DNA from: Bacillota bacterium
GTDB lineage: Bacteria; Bacillota; Clostridia; Peptostreptococcales; Anaerovoracaceae
NCBI GenBank assembly: GCA_028724585.1
Contig: JAQYCQ010000021.1
Coordinates: 26,852-90,851, forward strand
Length of the DNA: 64,000 nucleotides
Direction: 5' to 3'
Both the position numbers and the translations under genes were made by a program. Shown here one piece after another: positions 51,915 to 60,289 of the stretch. Each line of letters starts with the position of its first letter. Position 1 is the first letter of the stretch. Under the pieces are notes generated by a model. It saw nothing but the letters and a program-made list of their open reading frames with translations, was not told the DNA's origin and searched no databases.

Positions 51915-54626
51915 ATGAAACGAAATCCTCACGGCGGTGAGACCGCGGAAAACATAAAATACGATTTCTCTGTAAATCTCAACCCTCTGGGCATGCCTGC
52001 TCCTGCGGCTAACGCTCTTCTGGGCGACCGGGACTGCTTTGAGAAGTACCCGGATACCGACAGCCGCAGGCTCAGGGCTAAGATAGCTGAGAGTCTAGGG
52101 ATGCCTGATAGCCAGACGGACAGGATAGTATGCGGCGCCGGAGCGGCGGATATCATCTATAGACTGCCGCGGGCGCTGAATATAAAAAAGGCGGCACTTG
52201 CCGTCCCTTCCTTTACAGAATACGAGCGGGCTCTGGACCAGGCCGGCGTCGAGATAGAGTACATTGAGACCCAGTCGGAGAATTCCTTCGCCCTCACAGA
52301 TGAGTTCAGGAAATGCCCGGCTGACTGCGATGCCATATTCATAGCAAATCCGGTGAACCCGTCCGGCAAGCTCATGGATCCGGCGGATTACAGGGCTCTG
52401 CTGGAGTGGTGCGCTGAAACAGGGACGACCCTGGTCACAGACGAGTGCTTCATGGATTTTGTCGAGAAAGATAAGAGAGCCGCCCTAGAGGAGGCGAGCC
52501 GGTCCGCTGCGGACGCTGATGTCATAGCTGTCAGGTCATTTACCAAGATATTTTCAATGGCCGGGCTGAGATGCGGATACGCTGTGTTTGACGATGCTGA
52601 GAAGGCCCGGAGGGTCGAGGAAATGGGGCCTCCCTGGAGCGTGCCGGGTCCGGCTATGGAAGCAGCGTCGGCAGCTCTGGACGATCCGGCCTTCATCGAC
52701 AGGACGGTGGAGCTGGTGTCAGCAGAAAGGCAGCGCGTGGCGGAAGGTCTGAGATCCTGCGGCCTTGAGGTATTCGACAGCGATGTAAACTATATACTTT
52801 TTAAAGGACCGGAATATTTCGGCAGAATGATGCTGAAATACGGGGCAGCGGTCAGGGACTGCTCCGATTATCGGGGCTTCGAGCCGACCGGCGGCATGAG
52901 ATATTATCGGACAGCCATACTTGGCAGGAGAGCTGACGACTTCCTGTTGCACAAGTCAGCGGCCATTATGGGCATAGAGCCGGCTCCTTCTAAGCTGAAG
53001 ACGCCCTCGCTCATGATCCAGGGAACCATGAGCAATGCCGGCAAGTCCATAATAGCGGCCGGCCTCTGCAGGGTCTTCAGACAGGACGGTCTTCACCCGG
53101 CTCCATTCAAATCGCAGAACATGGCCCTGAACAGCTTCGTCACAAAGGACGGAAGCGAGATAGGCCGCGCCCAGGCCGTGCAGGCGGAGGCCTGCGGGAT
53201 CCCGCCGCGATCGGACATGAATCCGGTCCTGCTCAAACCCTCGTCTGATATGGGTTCGCAGGTCATAGTCAACGGCAAGCCTCGCTTCAATATGGGCGCG
53301 GTGGACTACTTCTCTTACAGGAAACAGCTGAAAGGCGATGTTCAGGCGGCCTACGACAGGCTGGCGGAGAAATACGATGTCATTGTAATAGAAGGCGCCG
53401 GCAGCCCGGCTGAGATCAACCTGACAAGGGACGGCGATGACTTCGTCAACATGGGACTGGCGGAGATGACGGATTCGCCGGTCATCCTGGTCGGCGACAT
53501 AGACAGGGGCGGAGTCTTCGCCCAGCTGGCTGGAACCATCGCTCTGCTGAACAGCCGGGAAAGAAAACGCGTCAAGGGCGTTATAGCCAACAAGTTCAGG
53601 GGAGATATCTCCCTTTTCGACGAGGGCAGGAAGATGCTGGAGAAGGTCTGCGGCGTGCCTGTCCTTGGAGTGGTGCCTTACGGAGATTTTGACATAGACG
53701 ACGAGGACAGCCTGTCGGAGAGGCTGTCGGGCGGCGTCAGCCATGTCCGCGGAGCGGACGGAAGAGGCGGAGCGAGCGGGGAGCAGGAAGCGGAGCCGGA
53801 AGGGCCTCTTATCTGCGTTGTGCGCCTGCCGCGCATAAGCAATTTTTCGGATTTCACGGCTCTGGAAGCTGACGGGGCTCGGCTTGTCTATGCCGGGACG
53901 CCGGAAGAACTGGAAGGAGCTGACGCGGTCATCATTCCCGGCACAAAAAGCACCATAAGCGACATGAGATGGATGCGTGAGACCGGGATGGCGGAGGCTG
54001 TGCGGCAGGCGGCTGTCCGAGGAGCGGTCGTGGCCGGCATCTGCGGCGGCTACCAGATGCTGGGCGTGAAGATCAGCGACCCGGAAGGGGCGGAGAGCGA
54101 TGTGCCCGAGATAGAAGGCCTGGGCCTGCTGCCTGTGGAGACAGAGTTCATAGCCGACAAGGTCACGAGGCAGACGCAAGCGGTGACCGGGGAATTCAGC
54201 GGAAAACTGGCAGGCCTTTCCGGCCGCGAGCTCGAGGGCTACGAGATACACATGGGAAGGTCGCGCTTCGTGAATATGGATGAGTTCGGCGGGCTTACAG
54301 GGCAAAAAGCCGGCGGCTCTCTTTACACCCCTTCGCCTTTCAGCGTGCTCCCGGACGGGAGGAAGGAAGGCTGCCTTCTGGGAAATGTCTTCGGGACATA
54401 TATCCACGGACTTTTCGACAGCAGGGATTTCCGGCAGGCCTTTCTCGATACGCTCCCGGGCAGGACTAACGGAGCTTTCGACTACAGGGCCTACAGGGAA
54501 GAGCAGTACGATAAACTGGCTGACCTGCTCAGGCAGAGCCTGGATATGGAAAAGATTTATGAAATAATGGGAATGAAGGAGCCGCAGCTTGACGTCAGCT
54601 CCGCTGACAGGGAGGAAGAAAAATGA
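51915..54626 (+). CDS. CobD-CbiP fusion (threonine-phosphate decarboxylase and cobyric acid synthase)
   Basis: 903 residues. Residues 1-355 are a PLP enzyme of the CobD/histidinol-phosphate aminotransferase type (DFSVNLNPLGMP; ANPVNPSGKLMDP; PLP Lys211 in RSFTKIFSMAGLRCGY) giving aminopropanol phosphate. Residues about 365-903 are CbiP/CobQ, which amidates four side chains (MIQGTMSNAGKSIIAAGL, FKSQNMALNSF, EGAGSPAEINL, glutaminase Cys in GICGGYQMLG, YEIHMGRS). Two repeat copies lie in the CbiP part: HVRGAD at about 610-615, in a Gly/Glu-rich insertion before PLICVVRLPRISNFSDF, and DVSSAD at 893-898 near the end. Confidence 0.93.
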   Translation: MKRNPHGGETAENIKYDFSVNLNPLGMPAPAANALLGDRDCFEKYPDTDSRRLRAKIAESLGMPDSQTDRIVCGAGAADIIYRLPRALNIKKAALAVPSFTEYERALDQAGVEIEYIETQSENSFALTDEFRKCPADCDAIFIANPVNPSGKLMDPADYRALLEWCAETGTTLVTDECFMDFVEKDKRAALEEASRSAADADVIAVRSFTKIFSMAGLRCGYAVFDDAEKARRVEEMGPPWSVPGPAMEAASAALDDPAFIDRTVELVSAERQRVAEGLRSCGLEVFDSDVNYILFKGPEYFGRMMLKYGAAVRDCSDYRGFEPTGGMRYYRTAILGRRADDFLLHKSAAIMGIEPAPSKLKTPSLMIQGTMSNAGKSIIAAGLCRVFRQDGLHPAPFKSQNMALNSFVTKDGSEIGRAQAVQAEACGIPPRSDMNPVLLKPSSDMGSQVIVNGKPRFNMGAVDYFSYRKQLKGDVQAAYDRLAEKYDVIVIEGAGSPAEINLTRDGDDFVNMGLAEMTDSPVILVGDIDRGGVFAQLAGTIALLNSRERKRVKGVIANKFRGDISLFDEGRKMLEKVCGVPVLGVVPYGDFDIDDEDSLSERLSGGVSHVRGADGRGGASGEQEAEPEGPLICVVRLPRISNFSDFTALEADGARLVYAGTPEELEGADAVIIPGTKSTISDMRWMRETGMAEAVRQAAVRGAVVAGICGGYQMLGVKISDPEGAESDVPEIEGLGLLPVETEFIADKVTRQTQAVTGEFSGKLAGLSGRELEGYEIHMGRSRFVNMDEFGGLTGQKAGGSLYTPSPFSVLPDGRKEGCLLGNVFGTYIHGLFDSRDFRQAFLDTLPGRTNGAFDYRAYREEQYDKLADLLRQSLDMEKIYEIMGMKEPQLDVSSADREEEK
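53745..53759 (+). repeat. Palindromic repeat variant inside cobD-cbiP
   Basis: GTCCGC-GGA-GCGGAC, read in frame as (H)VRGAD within a low-complexity insertion of the CbiP half. Confidence 0.7.
54594..54608 (+). repeat. Palindromic repeat at the end of cobD-cbiP
   Basis: Exact GTCAGCTCCGCTGAC, in frame as DVSSAD five codons before the stop. The cbiC ribosome site GGGAGG begins 2 nt after it. Confidence 0.85.
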
Positions 54627-55258
54627 AGTACAGCAGACCCGCGGATATAGAGAAAAGAAGCTTTGAGATCATAAAGAGCGAGATGAAGACAGAGCCGGCG
54701 GAGGACATAGCGCCGGTGCTCATGCGCGTTATCCACACGACAGCGGATTTCGACTACGAGCAGAATCTGGTCTTCTCGGAGGGCGCGGTCCAGGCGGCCA
54801 TGGACGCTTTTGACAAGGGAGCGGTCATCGTCACCGACACCAACATGGCGCTTTCGGGCATCAACAAAGGGGCGCTGGCAAAGCTGCACCTGGAGGCGGT
54901 CTGCTACATGGCTAACCTGGAGATAGCGGCAGAGGCAAAGAGCAGAGGGATAACCCGCGCGGCGGCCAGCATGGAGAAGGCTTCGCGCATCACGGGCAAA
55001 CCGCTGATCTTCGCCATCGGCAACGCTCCGACAGCTCTCATACGTCTGGCTGACCTGATAGAAGAAGGCGCGGTCGATCCGGCTCTGGTCATAGGCGTGC
55101 CGGTGGGCTTTGTGAACGTGGTCGAGTCCAAGGAACGCATGATAAAGACAGCTAAGAACCACATAATAGCCCGCGGCAGGAAGGGCGGCAGCAATGTGGC
55201 GGCAGCCATAGTCAACGCGCTCATGTACGAGAAGATAGATCCGGACAGGAATAAATAG
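54623..55258 (+). CDS. cbiC: Cobalt-precorrin-8 methylmutase
   Basis: 211 residues. CbiC moves the methyl group from C11 to C12, giving cobyrinate. The catalytic His is in LMRVIHTTADFDYEQNLVFS; GAVIVTDTNMALSGINK and IGNAPTALIRLADLIEEGAVDPALVIGVPVGFVNVVESKE are diagnostic. Start ATG overlaps the cobD-cbiP stop (ATGA). It is the last gene of the operon although its reaction precedes that of cbiA. Confidence 0.95.
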   Translation: MKYSRPADIEKRSFEIIKSEMKTEPAEDIAPVLMRVIHTTADFDYEQNLVFSEGAVQAAMDAFDKGAVIVTDTNMALSGINKGALAKLHLEAVCYMANLEIAAEAKSRGITRAAASMEKASRITGKPLIFAIGNAPTALIRLADLIEEGAVDPALVIGVPVGFVNVVESKERMIKTAKNHIIARGRKGGSNVAAAIVNALMYEKIDPDRNK

Positions 55259-55317
55259 GGCAGGGCTCTGGACAGAGCGCGGCAGAGGGCAGGTCCCATG
55301 GAAGGAACGCGAACGAT

Positions 55318-55806
55318 ATGATTGATTACGAAAAGATATATGAGCTGTTGGACAAGGCGACTCCGGTCCCCTTCGACTGCGGGAAGATATGCGGGGCAGC
55401 CTGCTGCCAGCAGAACGAAGAGCTGGATATGGTCATTATCCTCATGCCCGGAGAAGAAAGGATGATCAACAGGAAGGAAGACTGGCTCCATATCACGGAA
55501 GAAGACCGTCAGGATTACGGCCTGCCTGAGTCCTGGGGCGACAGGGTCATGATAGCCCGATGCGACGGTCCGGAGAACTGCAGGAGGGTAGAGAGGCCCA
55601 TACAGTGCAGGATCTTTCCTATGATGGCGGTCGTCGACAGCGACGGGGAAGTGGAGATAGTGGAAAACGACTTCGCCCTGCCGTATATCTGTCCGATCAT
55701 CGAAGAAGAAGCGGAGATCTCGGAGGAATTCATGGCCGTGGCCAAAGATGCCTTTGAGGAACTGATAAAGGATCAAAGAGTCAGGGATCTGCTCGCAGAG
55801 GAATAG
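55318..55806 (+). CDS. YkgJ-like cysteine-cluster protein
   Basis: 162 residues with a metal-binding Cys set: CGKICGAACCQQNEE near the N-terminus, then CDGPENCRRVERPIQCRIFPM and ALPYICPI. This is the pattern of the YkgJ/UPF0153 zinc- or iron-chelating family of unknown role. The next gene starts 5 bp after its stop, so the two are probably translated together. GAAGGA is the ribosome site. Confidence 0.75.
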   Translation: MIDYEKIYELLDKATPVPFDCGKICGAACCQQNEELDMVIILMPGEERMINRKEDWLHITEEDRQDYGLPESWGDRVMIARCDGPENCRRVERPIQCRIFPMMAVVDSDGEVEIVENDFALPYICPIIEEEAEISEEFMAVAKDAFEELIKDQRVRDLLAEE

Positions 55807-55811
55807 GTAAC

Positions 55812-56723
55812 ATGGATCCAGTTTCGACAAAAGAGAAAAAAGCATATTTCCACCTGCCGGGCTTATTCGAGTTCTATGAATTCTACAGGGTCTTTCTGCC
55901 GCTCTTTTACGGGCATCGGGAGTATTTCTACGACTGGGCGGAGATCGGATCTATATATGGAGCGCCGGGAGACTGCGTCTGGGGCGGCGGCAGGACCGGC
56001 TGCGGAGACAGCGATCCGCGCGATGTCAAAGCCATGATGGAAGAGTTCAGCATATCGGCCAGGCTGACCTTCAGCAATTCCCTGCTGCGGCAGGAGCACC
56101 TTGCGGACGCCCGCTGCAACCGTCTCTGCCAGCTCTTTCAGAAGCCGGGGCAGAGGAACGGGATAATAATCTATTCAGACCTCCTGCTGCGATACATTGA
56201 GGAGCATTACCCGGAATACTACTTCGTTTCCTCGACGACCAAGGTCATCACTGATTTCGGCGAGTTCAGGGATGAGCTGGACAGGGCAGAGTTCAGTTAC
56301 GTCGTTCCGGATTTCCGCCTCAACCCGCGCTTCGAGGATCTGGCAGAGCTCACTCAGGAGGAAAAGGACAAGACCGAGTTTCTCGCCAACGAATGCTGCT
56401 GGTTCCAGTGCCCGACAAGGAAGGAATGCTACCAGGCTGTCAGCAGGCTGGCTCTGGGTGAAAAGAGTGATCATATCTGTTCGTCGCCGGACGCGGCAGA
56501 GGGCTATGTTTTCTCAAAAGCCATGGAGAACCCGGGCTTCATCTCCAAAGACGCAATCCTGAACAGATATATGCCGATGGGCTTCAGCAATTTCAAGATA
56601 GAGGGCCGCAGCCTGGGCAGCGCTCTGATCCTGGAATTCCTCCTGTATTATATGACAAAGCCGGAGTATCAGCTCAAGGTCAGGGAGGCCGTATATCTGG
56701 ATAATCAGCTGGACCTGTTCTGA
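55812..56723 (+). CDS. U32-peptidase-like Cys-containing protein
   Basis: 303 residues, soluble. The C-terminal region SNFKIEGRSLGSALILEFLLYYM matches the FKIEGR motif of U32-family TIM-barrel proteins, several of which hold 4Fe-4S clusters and modify tRNA or cofactors. Candidate metal cysteines lie in ANECCWFQCPTRKECYQAVS and DHICSSPD. Residues 50-70 (GAPGDCVWGGGRTGCGD) are Gly/Cys-rich. Overall similarity is weak; function unknown. Coupled to the YkgJ-like gene. Confidence 0.5.
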   Translation: MDPVSTKEKKAYFHLPGLFEFYEFYRVFLPLFYGHREYFYDWAEIGSIYGAPGDCVWGGGRTGCGDSDPRDVKAMMEEFSISARLTFSNSLLRQEHLADARCNRLCQLFQKPGQRNGIIIYSDLLLRYIEEHYPEYYFVSSTTKVITDFGEFRDELDRAEFSYVVPDFRLNPRFEDLAELTQEEKDKTEFLANECCWFQCPTRKECYQAVSRLALGEKSDHICSSPDAAEGYVFSKAMENPGFISKDAILNRYMPMGFSNFKIEGRSLGSALILEFLLYYMTKPEYQLKVREAVYLDNQLDLF

Positions 56724-56740
56724 GGCGCCTCAGTCCAGGC

Positions 56741-56770
56741 GTCAGCTCCGCTGACAGATCCCTGGCGGGA
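56741..56770 (+). repeat. Bipartite palindromic repeat at the MYG1 3' end
   Basis: Exact GTCAGCTCCGCTGAC (56741-56755) and TCCC-TGGC-GGGA (56759-56770). The next 5 bases also match the copy at 60049-60078 (GGCGGGAAAG in both). On the minus strand the 15-mer supplies the MYG1 stop codon TGA. Confidence 0.85.
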
Positions 56771-57728
56771 AAGCCGCATCTGGCACCGGCGCGGCCGATG
56801 CTTTTTCCGCCATGGCTATGGCGCCTTCTCTAGTTTTGCAGCTTCCCATGAAACCGCTGGCGTGACAGAAGGTGGCATCCGGTATGCCGCATGCCGCTGC
56901 CAGCTCTTCGTCTTCCTTGCCGCGCCACTCTAACGGAACCGGATGGCGCTGGCCGAAGCTGCCGGGAGCATCGGGAACTCCCTGCCAGTTCCAGCCGCCC
57001 CTGTTGCTCGGGTATACCACGAAAAGGATGTCTTCTGCCTTAGGGTCTTCGCTGTTCAGGATAGCGTCCTTCCACGGCATAGAGCGGTCGAGCGCCAGGA
57101 CAGGCGAGCCTTCCTCGATATTGCTTATCGCTTCAGCCATGAGGCTTCTGGAGCTGTCTTTTGCCAGGCTCTGGGCAAGCTCACGCTCGAATACCTTCTG
57201 GGCGAATGCCACCGCCTCCATGAAGCACTGGTCACGGTCGAAGTCCTCGATCCAATTCGGGTTGAAGAGCTTGATGATTTTGGGAAGGCTGGCCGTGTGG
57301 CAGTCCTCATACATCTCCTCTGCCGATGTGACACCGTTGTCGTTGGCATCGATATCGCAGATGAGCGCCCTGTCCATATGGCCGGCCATCTCTTCCGGCT
57401 CGGAAGCGCCGGCGATGCGGCAGATCTCCTCGCCGTAGGCGCGCCAGAACTTTCCGACCGAAGCGTAGGGGATACCGTTTTCGCGATATTCCCTTTCATC
57501 GCTGTGGTGGTCAAACCTTCCGCCTCCTATATCGAACACGAGAGTGTGTTCATCGTTTGCGATCTCATCAGGCACCTTGAAAAGGCGCTTGACGACCGGG
57601 CGCTCTCTGCCGGTCCTGTCGCACAGCCAGAAGAATATAGCTGTGAACATGACATCGTCGGAGTGAAAGCCGCCGGCGTGGGTGCATAGGGTGTCAGTTT
57701 CTTTTATTAGTTCATTTAAATCTTTCAT
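56742..57728 (-). CDS. MYG1-family (UPF0160) exonuclease-like protein
   Basis: 328 residues of the MYG1 family, DHH-like metal-dependent proteins; human MYG1 is an RNA exonuclease. Motifs: LCTHAGGFHSDDVMFTAIFF near the N-terminus, FDIGGGRFDHHSDEREYRENGIPYASVGKFWRAYG, and NWQGVPDAPGSFGQRHPVPLEWRG then ATFCHASGFMGSCKTREGAIAMAEKA. The family usually ends about there. The last 18 residues (SAAPVPDAAFPPGICQRS) and the stop are encoded by repeat-containing sequence, so the tail seems replaced. Confidence 0.88.
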   Translation of the reverse strand: MKDLNELIKETDTLCTHAGGFHSDDVMFTAIFFWLCDRTGRERPVVKRLFKVPDEIANDEHTLVFDIGGGRFDHHSDEREYRENGIPYASVGKFWRAYGEEICRIAGASEPEEMAGHMDRALICDIDANDNGVTSAEEMYEDCHTASLPKIIKLFNPNWIEDFDRDQCFMEAVAFAQKVFERELAQSLAKDSSRSLMAEAISNIEEGSPVLALDRSMPWKDAILNSEDPKAEDILFVVYPSNRGGWNWQGVPDAPGSFGQRHPVPLEWRGKEDEELAAACGIPDATFCHASGFMGSCKTREGAIAMAEKASAAPVPDAAFPPGICQRS

Positions 57729-57772
57729 GATTCACACTTTCTATTTCTCGACAGCGGGATCCGCGGTCCGCG

Positions 57773-57806
57773 CGCGGCGAAGGCCGCGTATGTCAGCGGA
57801 GCTGAC
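57773..57806 (-). repeat. Bipartite palindromic repeat, minus orientation
   Basis: CGCGGC-GAAG-GCCGCG (57773-57788), 3 nt, GTCAGC-GGA-GCTGAC (57792-57806). It lies in the MYG1/MFS divergent region. Confidence 0.8.
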
Positions 57807-57908
57807 GGAAGTCCGCGCCGGGCGGTCAGTTTTGTCTGATTTATGTTAATTATATCACACGGGCATTGGAATTTTTCGGAACGCCTGCCTTTGGGAGAGA
57901 AATCCTGC

Positions 57909-57923
57909 GTCAGCTCCGCTGAC
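57909..57923 (+). repeat. Palindromic repeat next to a possible MFS promoter
   Basis: Exact GTCAGCTCCGCTGAC; flanking TCCTG/CAGGA lengthens the hairpin. A TATAAT (57930-57935) lies just after it, so the repeat occupies the -35 region. No second hairpin follows. Confidence 0.75.
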
Positions 57924-57985
57924 AGGATGTATAATTGCATTAATACACTGTATCCTATGTAAAGAATGGAAGGCGCGGCAGCATC

Positions 57986-59188
57986 ATGAAAAGAATCACA
58001 GACAGGCGGGACGGCGGTTTCGACGGCTTCAGGAACATAGTATTCCTCGGGCTGATCAGCTGTTTCGCGGATATTTCGGCGGAAATGGTCTACCCGTTCA
58101 TCCCCCTTTACCTTACGGCGGTCCTGGGCGCCACCCCGGCTCTGGTCGGGATCATAGAAGGCATAGCAGAGAGCCTGGCCAGCCTGCTCATGATATTCAG
58201 CGGATACCTGAGCGACCGCTTTCGCCATAAAAAGGCGCTGGCATTCGCGGGCTACGCCGCCGGAGTCGTCTACAAGATCATCCTGCTCCTGGCGCCGGGC
58301 TGGGGCGGAGTGCTGGCCGGCAGAGTCACCGACCGCTTCGGCAAGGGCATACGCACAGCGCCGAGAGACGTGATGGTCGCCGAGAGCGCAGAGGAAGGAC
58401 ACATGGGCAAGGCCTTCGGAATCCATAAGATGTTGGATATGCTGGGATCGTCGGTCGGCATATTCGCGGCCTTCGTGATAGTGAAACAGCTGGGCCAGTC
58501 CAGCTATCGCACTGTGTTCGCGGTATCCATGATCCCGGTCCTGATCGCCCTCTTCATATTCTTCTTCGTAAAAGAGAAGCCGGGCCAGGCGAGAAAAGAA
58601 GAGCGTGTGCCATTCTGGCAGAATGCGAAAAAGCTGGACGGCAGGCTCAAGCTCTACCTGGCGGTCACCTTCATATTTACGCTGGGAAACTCGTCCAACA
58701 GCTTCCTGCTCCTCAGAGCCCAGAACGCGGGATTTTCCAGCAGCGGCGCCATCTTTCTCTACTTCATATACACTGCTTCGGCTTCGATCCTGGCTATCCC
58801 GTGCGGCAGGCTTTCCGACAGGATCGGCAGGAAGAAGCTGCTGGTCGGCGGATACATAGCTTTCTCCATCGTCTATTTCGCCTTCGCCTTCTGCACATCG
58901 AAAGCGGTGATGCCGGCCATCTTCGTCGTTTACGGCATTTACACAGCCATGACCGCGGGCGTGGAGAGAGCCTTCGTCGCTGAGATAGCCCCTCCTGAGC
59001 TCAAAGGCACCATGCTGGGCCTTCAGGCCGCTCTGGCTGGTATAGCCTTGCTCCCGGCCAGTGTCATAGCCGGTCTCCTCTGGGTAAAGATAAACGCGGC
59101 CGCACCATTTGTATACGGAGCGGTCCTCTCCCTGACAGCTGCCCTCATGGTCGGCCTGGGATTCACCAGATACGAGAAGAGACTGTAA
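57986..59188 (+). CDS. MFS transporter
   Basis: 400 residues, about 12 membrane segments. The family loop motif appears twice (FSGYLSDRFRHKKALAFAGY and IPCGRLSDRIGRKKLLVGGY), and GRVTDRFGKGIRTAPRDVMVAES is the conserved stretch of the YqgE/resistance-like MFS group often called DHA-type exporters. The substrate is not identifiable. Start ATG at 57986; the nearest purine-rich stretch, GGAAGG, is rather far upstream (about 13 nt). Confidence 0.87.
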   Translation: MKRITDRRDGGFDGFRNIVFLGLISCFADISAEMVYPFIPLYLTAVLGATPALVGIIEGIAESLASLLMIFSGYLSDRFRHKKALAFAGYAAGVVYKIILLLAPGWGGVLAGRVTDRFGKGIRTAPRDVMVAESAEEGHMGKAFGIHKMLDMLGSSVGIFAAFVIVKQLGQSSYRTVFAVSMIPVLIALFIFFFVKEKPGQARKEERVPFWQNAKKLDGRLKLYLAVTFIFTLGNSSNSFLLLRAQNAGFSSSGAIFLYFIYTASASILAIPCGRLSDRIGRKKLLVGGYIAFSIVYFAFAFCTSKAVMPAIFVVYGIYTAMTAGVERAFVAEIAPPELKGTMLGLQAALAGIALLPASVIAGLLWVKINAAAPFVYGAVLSLTAALMVGLGFTRYEKRL

Positions 59189-59259
59189 ATTTTCTTGGCA
59201 AAAAGTTATAATCATCGGGTATATATAATCGGCAGCACAGAACAGATGCGAGGAACAAA

Positions 59260-59721
59260 ATGTCAGTAGAGAAAGTCAAAGAATATTTCAAAGGTACAGA
59301 TATAGAGGTCTTAGAGGGTCCGGAATCGTCCGCGACCGTCGAGCTGGCCGCTAAAGCCGTCGGCACAGAGCCGGACAACATAGCCAAGACCCTTTCGTTC
59401 ATAGTAAACGACGAGCCGATCCTGGTCGTGATGTCGGGCATGTCGCGCGTCGACAACCGTAAGTTTAAGGACGTCTTCCATAAAAAAGCCAAGATGATCC
59501 AGCCGGCAGAGGTCGAGGAATACATAGGCCACGCGCCGGGCGGGGTCTGCCCGTTCGCGGTGAAGGAGGGCGTAAAGATCTATCTGGACGAATCCCTCAA
59601 GCGCCACGATGTGGTATATCCGGCGGCAGGCAGCGGCAACAGCGCCGTAAAGATGACAATCAGCCAGCTGGAGCAGTACACCAACTACGAGAGCTGGGTC
59701 GATGTGACCAAGATGAACTGA
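59260..59721 (+). CDS. YbaK/ProX-type aminoacyl-tRNA deacylase
   Basis: 153 residues of the YbaK/EbsC/ProX editing family, which hydrolyse mischarged tRNAs such as Cys- or Ala-tRNAPro. Conserved regions: ELAAKAVGTEPDNIAKTLSFIV with the active-site Lys, MSRVDNRKFKDVF, and IGHAPGGVCPFAVKEGVKIYLDESL. Typical length. The ATG follows GCGAGGAACAAA. Confidence 0.9.
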   Translation: MSVEKVKEYFKGTDIEVLEGPESSATVELAAKAVGTEPDNIAKTLSFIVNDEPILVVMSGMSRVDNRKFKDVFHKKAKMIQPAEVEEYIGHAPGGVCPFAVKEGVKIYLDESLKRHDVVYPAAGSGNSAVKMTISQLEQYTNYESWVDVTKMN

Positions 59722-59992
59722 TGGCGAAACGCGTCACGCGCGGAGAACGCAGTACTCCTCCAGAAGTTCATAACAACCATCTTAAACAAATGATCGATCT
59801 GAATCAGTTTCGGTCATAGTAAGAAAAAGCAGCTGAGCACAGCGTGGATCACCGCGATCCGCGCTATCCAGCCAGCTGCGGGAAAAGGGCTGACAGGAAT
59901 CAATAGATTTCTGCCGGTCCTTCTTGTTTATGTGGGAATAAATGCAAAAGTAATGCAGGCATGATAAGCATGTTTATACAGAAGTAAATCTC

Positions 59993-60047
59993 CGTGATCC
60001 CGTGATCCCGTGATCCCGCATCCCGCGCTCCCATGCTCCCATGCTCC
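59993..60047 (+). repeat. Degenerate 8-bp tandem repeat
   Basis: CGTGATCC three times, CGCATCC, CGCGCTCC, CATGCTCC twice, running directly into the palindromic repeat at 60049. It lies inside the 568-bp gap 59722-60289, which also has a long imperfect hairpin (about 59830-59880, AGCG-GGATC/GATCC-CGCT core, with a T-tract on the minus strand) and an AT-rich stretch before the helicase gene. Confidence 0.75.
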
Positions 60048-60048
60048 C

Positions 60049-60078
60049 GTCAGCTCCGCTGACAAGTCCCTGGCGGGA
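60049..60078 (+). repeat. Bipartite palindromic repeat bordering the AT-rich locus
   Basis: Exact GTCAGCTCCGCTGAC (60049-60063) and TCCC-TGGC-GGGA (60067-60078). It closely matches 56741-56770. Base composition falls sharply about 70 bp later. Confidence 0.85.
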
Positions 60079-60289
60079 AAGATGTGGCATGGCAGGTGCG
60101 GCTGGGTGATCAGCGAGAGGCGTATACGTGATGTGTCAAAACAATCGTATGTAGTGTAAAAAACGGGACTGCATTGGAAAATATTTTATTTTTGTACTAA
60201 TAATGGTGAAACAAATATATTTGTGATAATATTAATTTGATATTTACTAAAATTGTGATGATAATTTATAGCTTCAGGAGGAAGTTACA

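Noticed and set aside
52956..54407. Long minus-strand open frame (about 483 codons) opposite cobD-cbiP
   Set aside because: Antisense to the clearly conserved CbiP half; composition gives few stops on this strand.
57725..59215. Long minus-strand open frame (about 496 codons) opposite the MFS gene
   Set aside because: It is the antisense shadow of a well-conserved MFS transporter, has no ribosome site and no recognisable domain.
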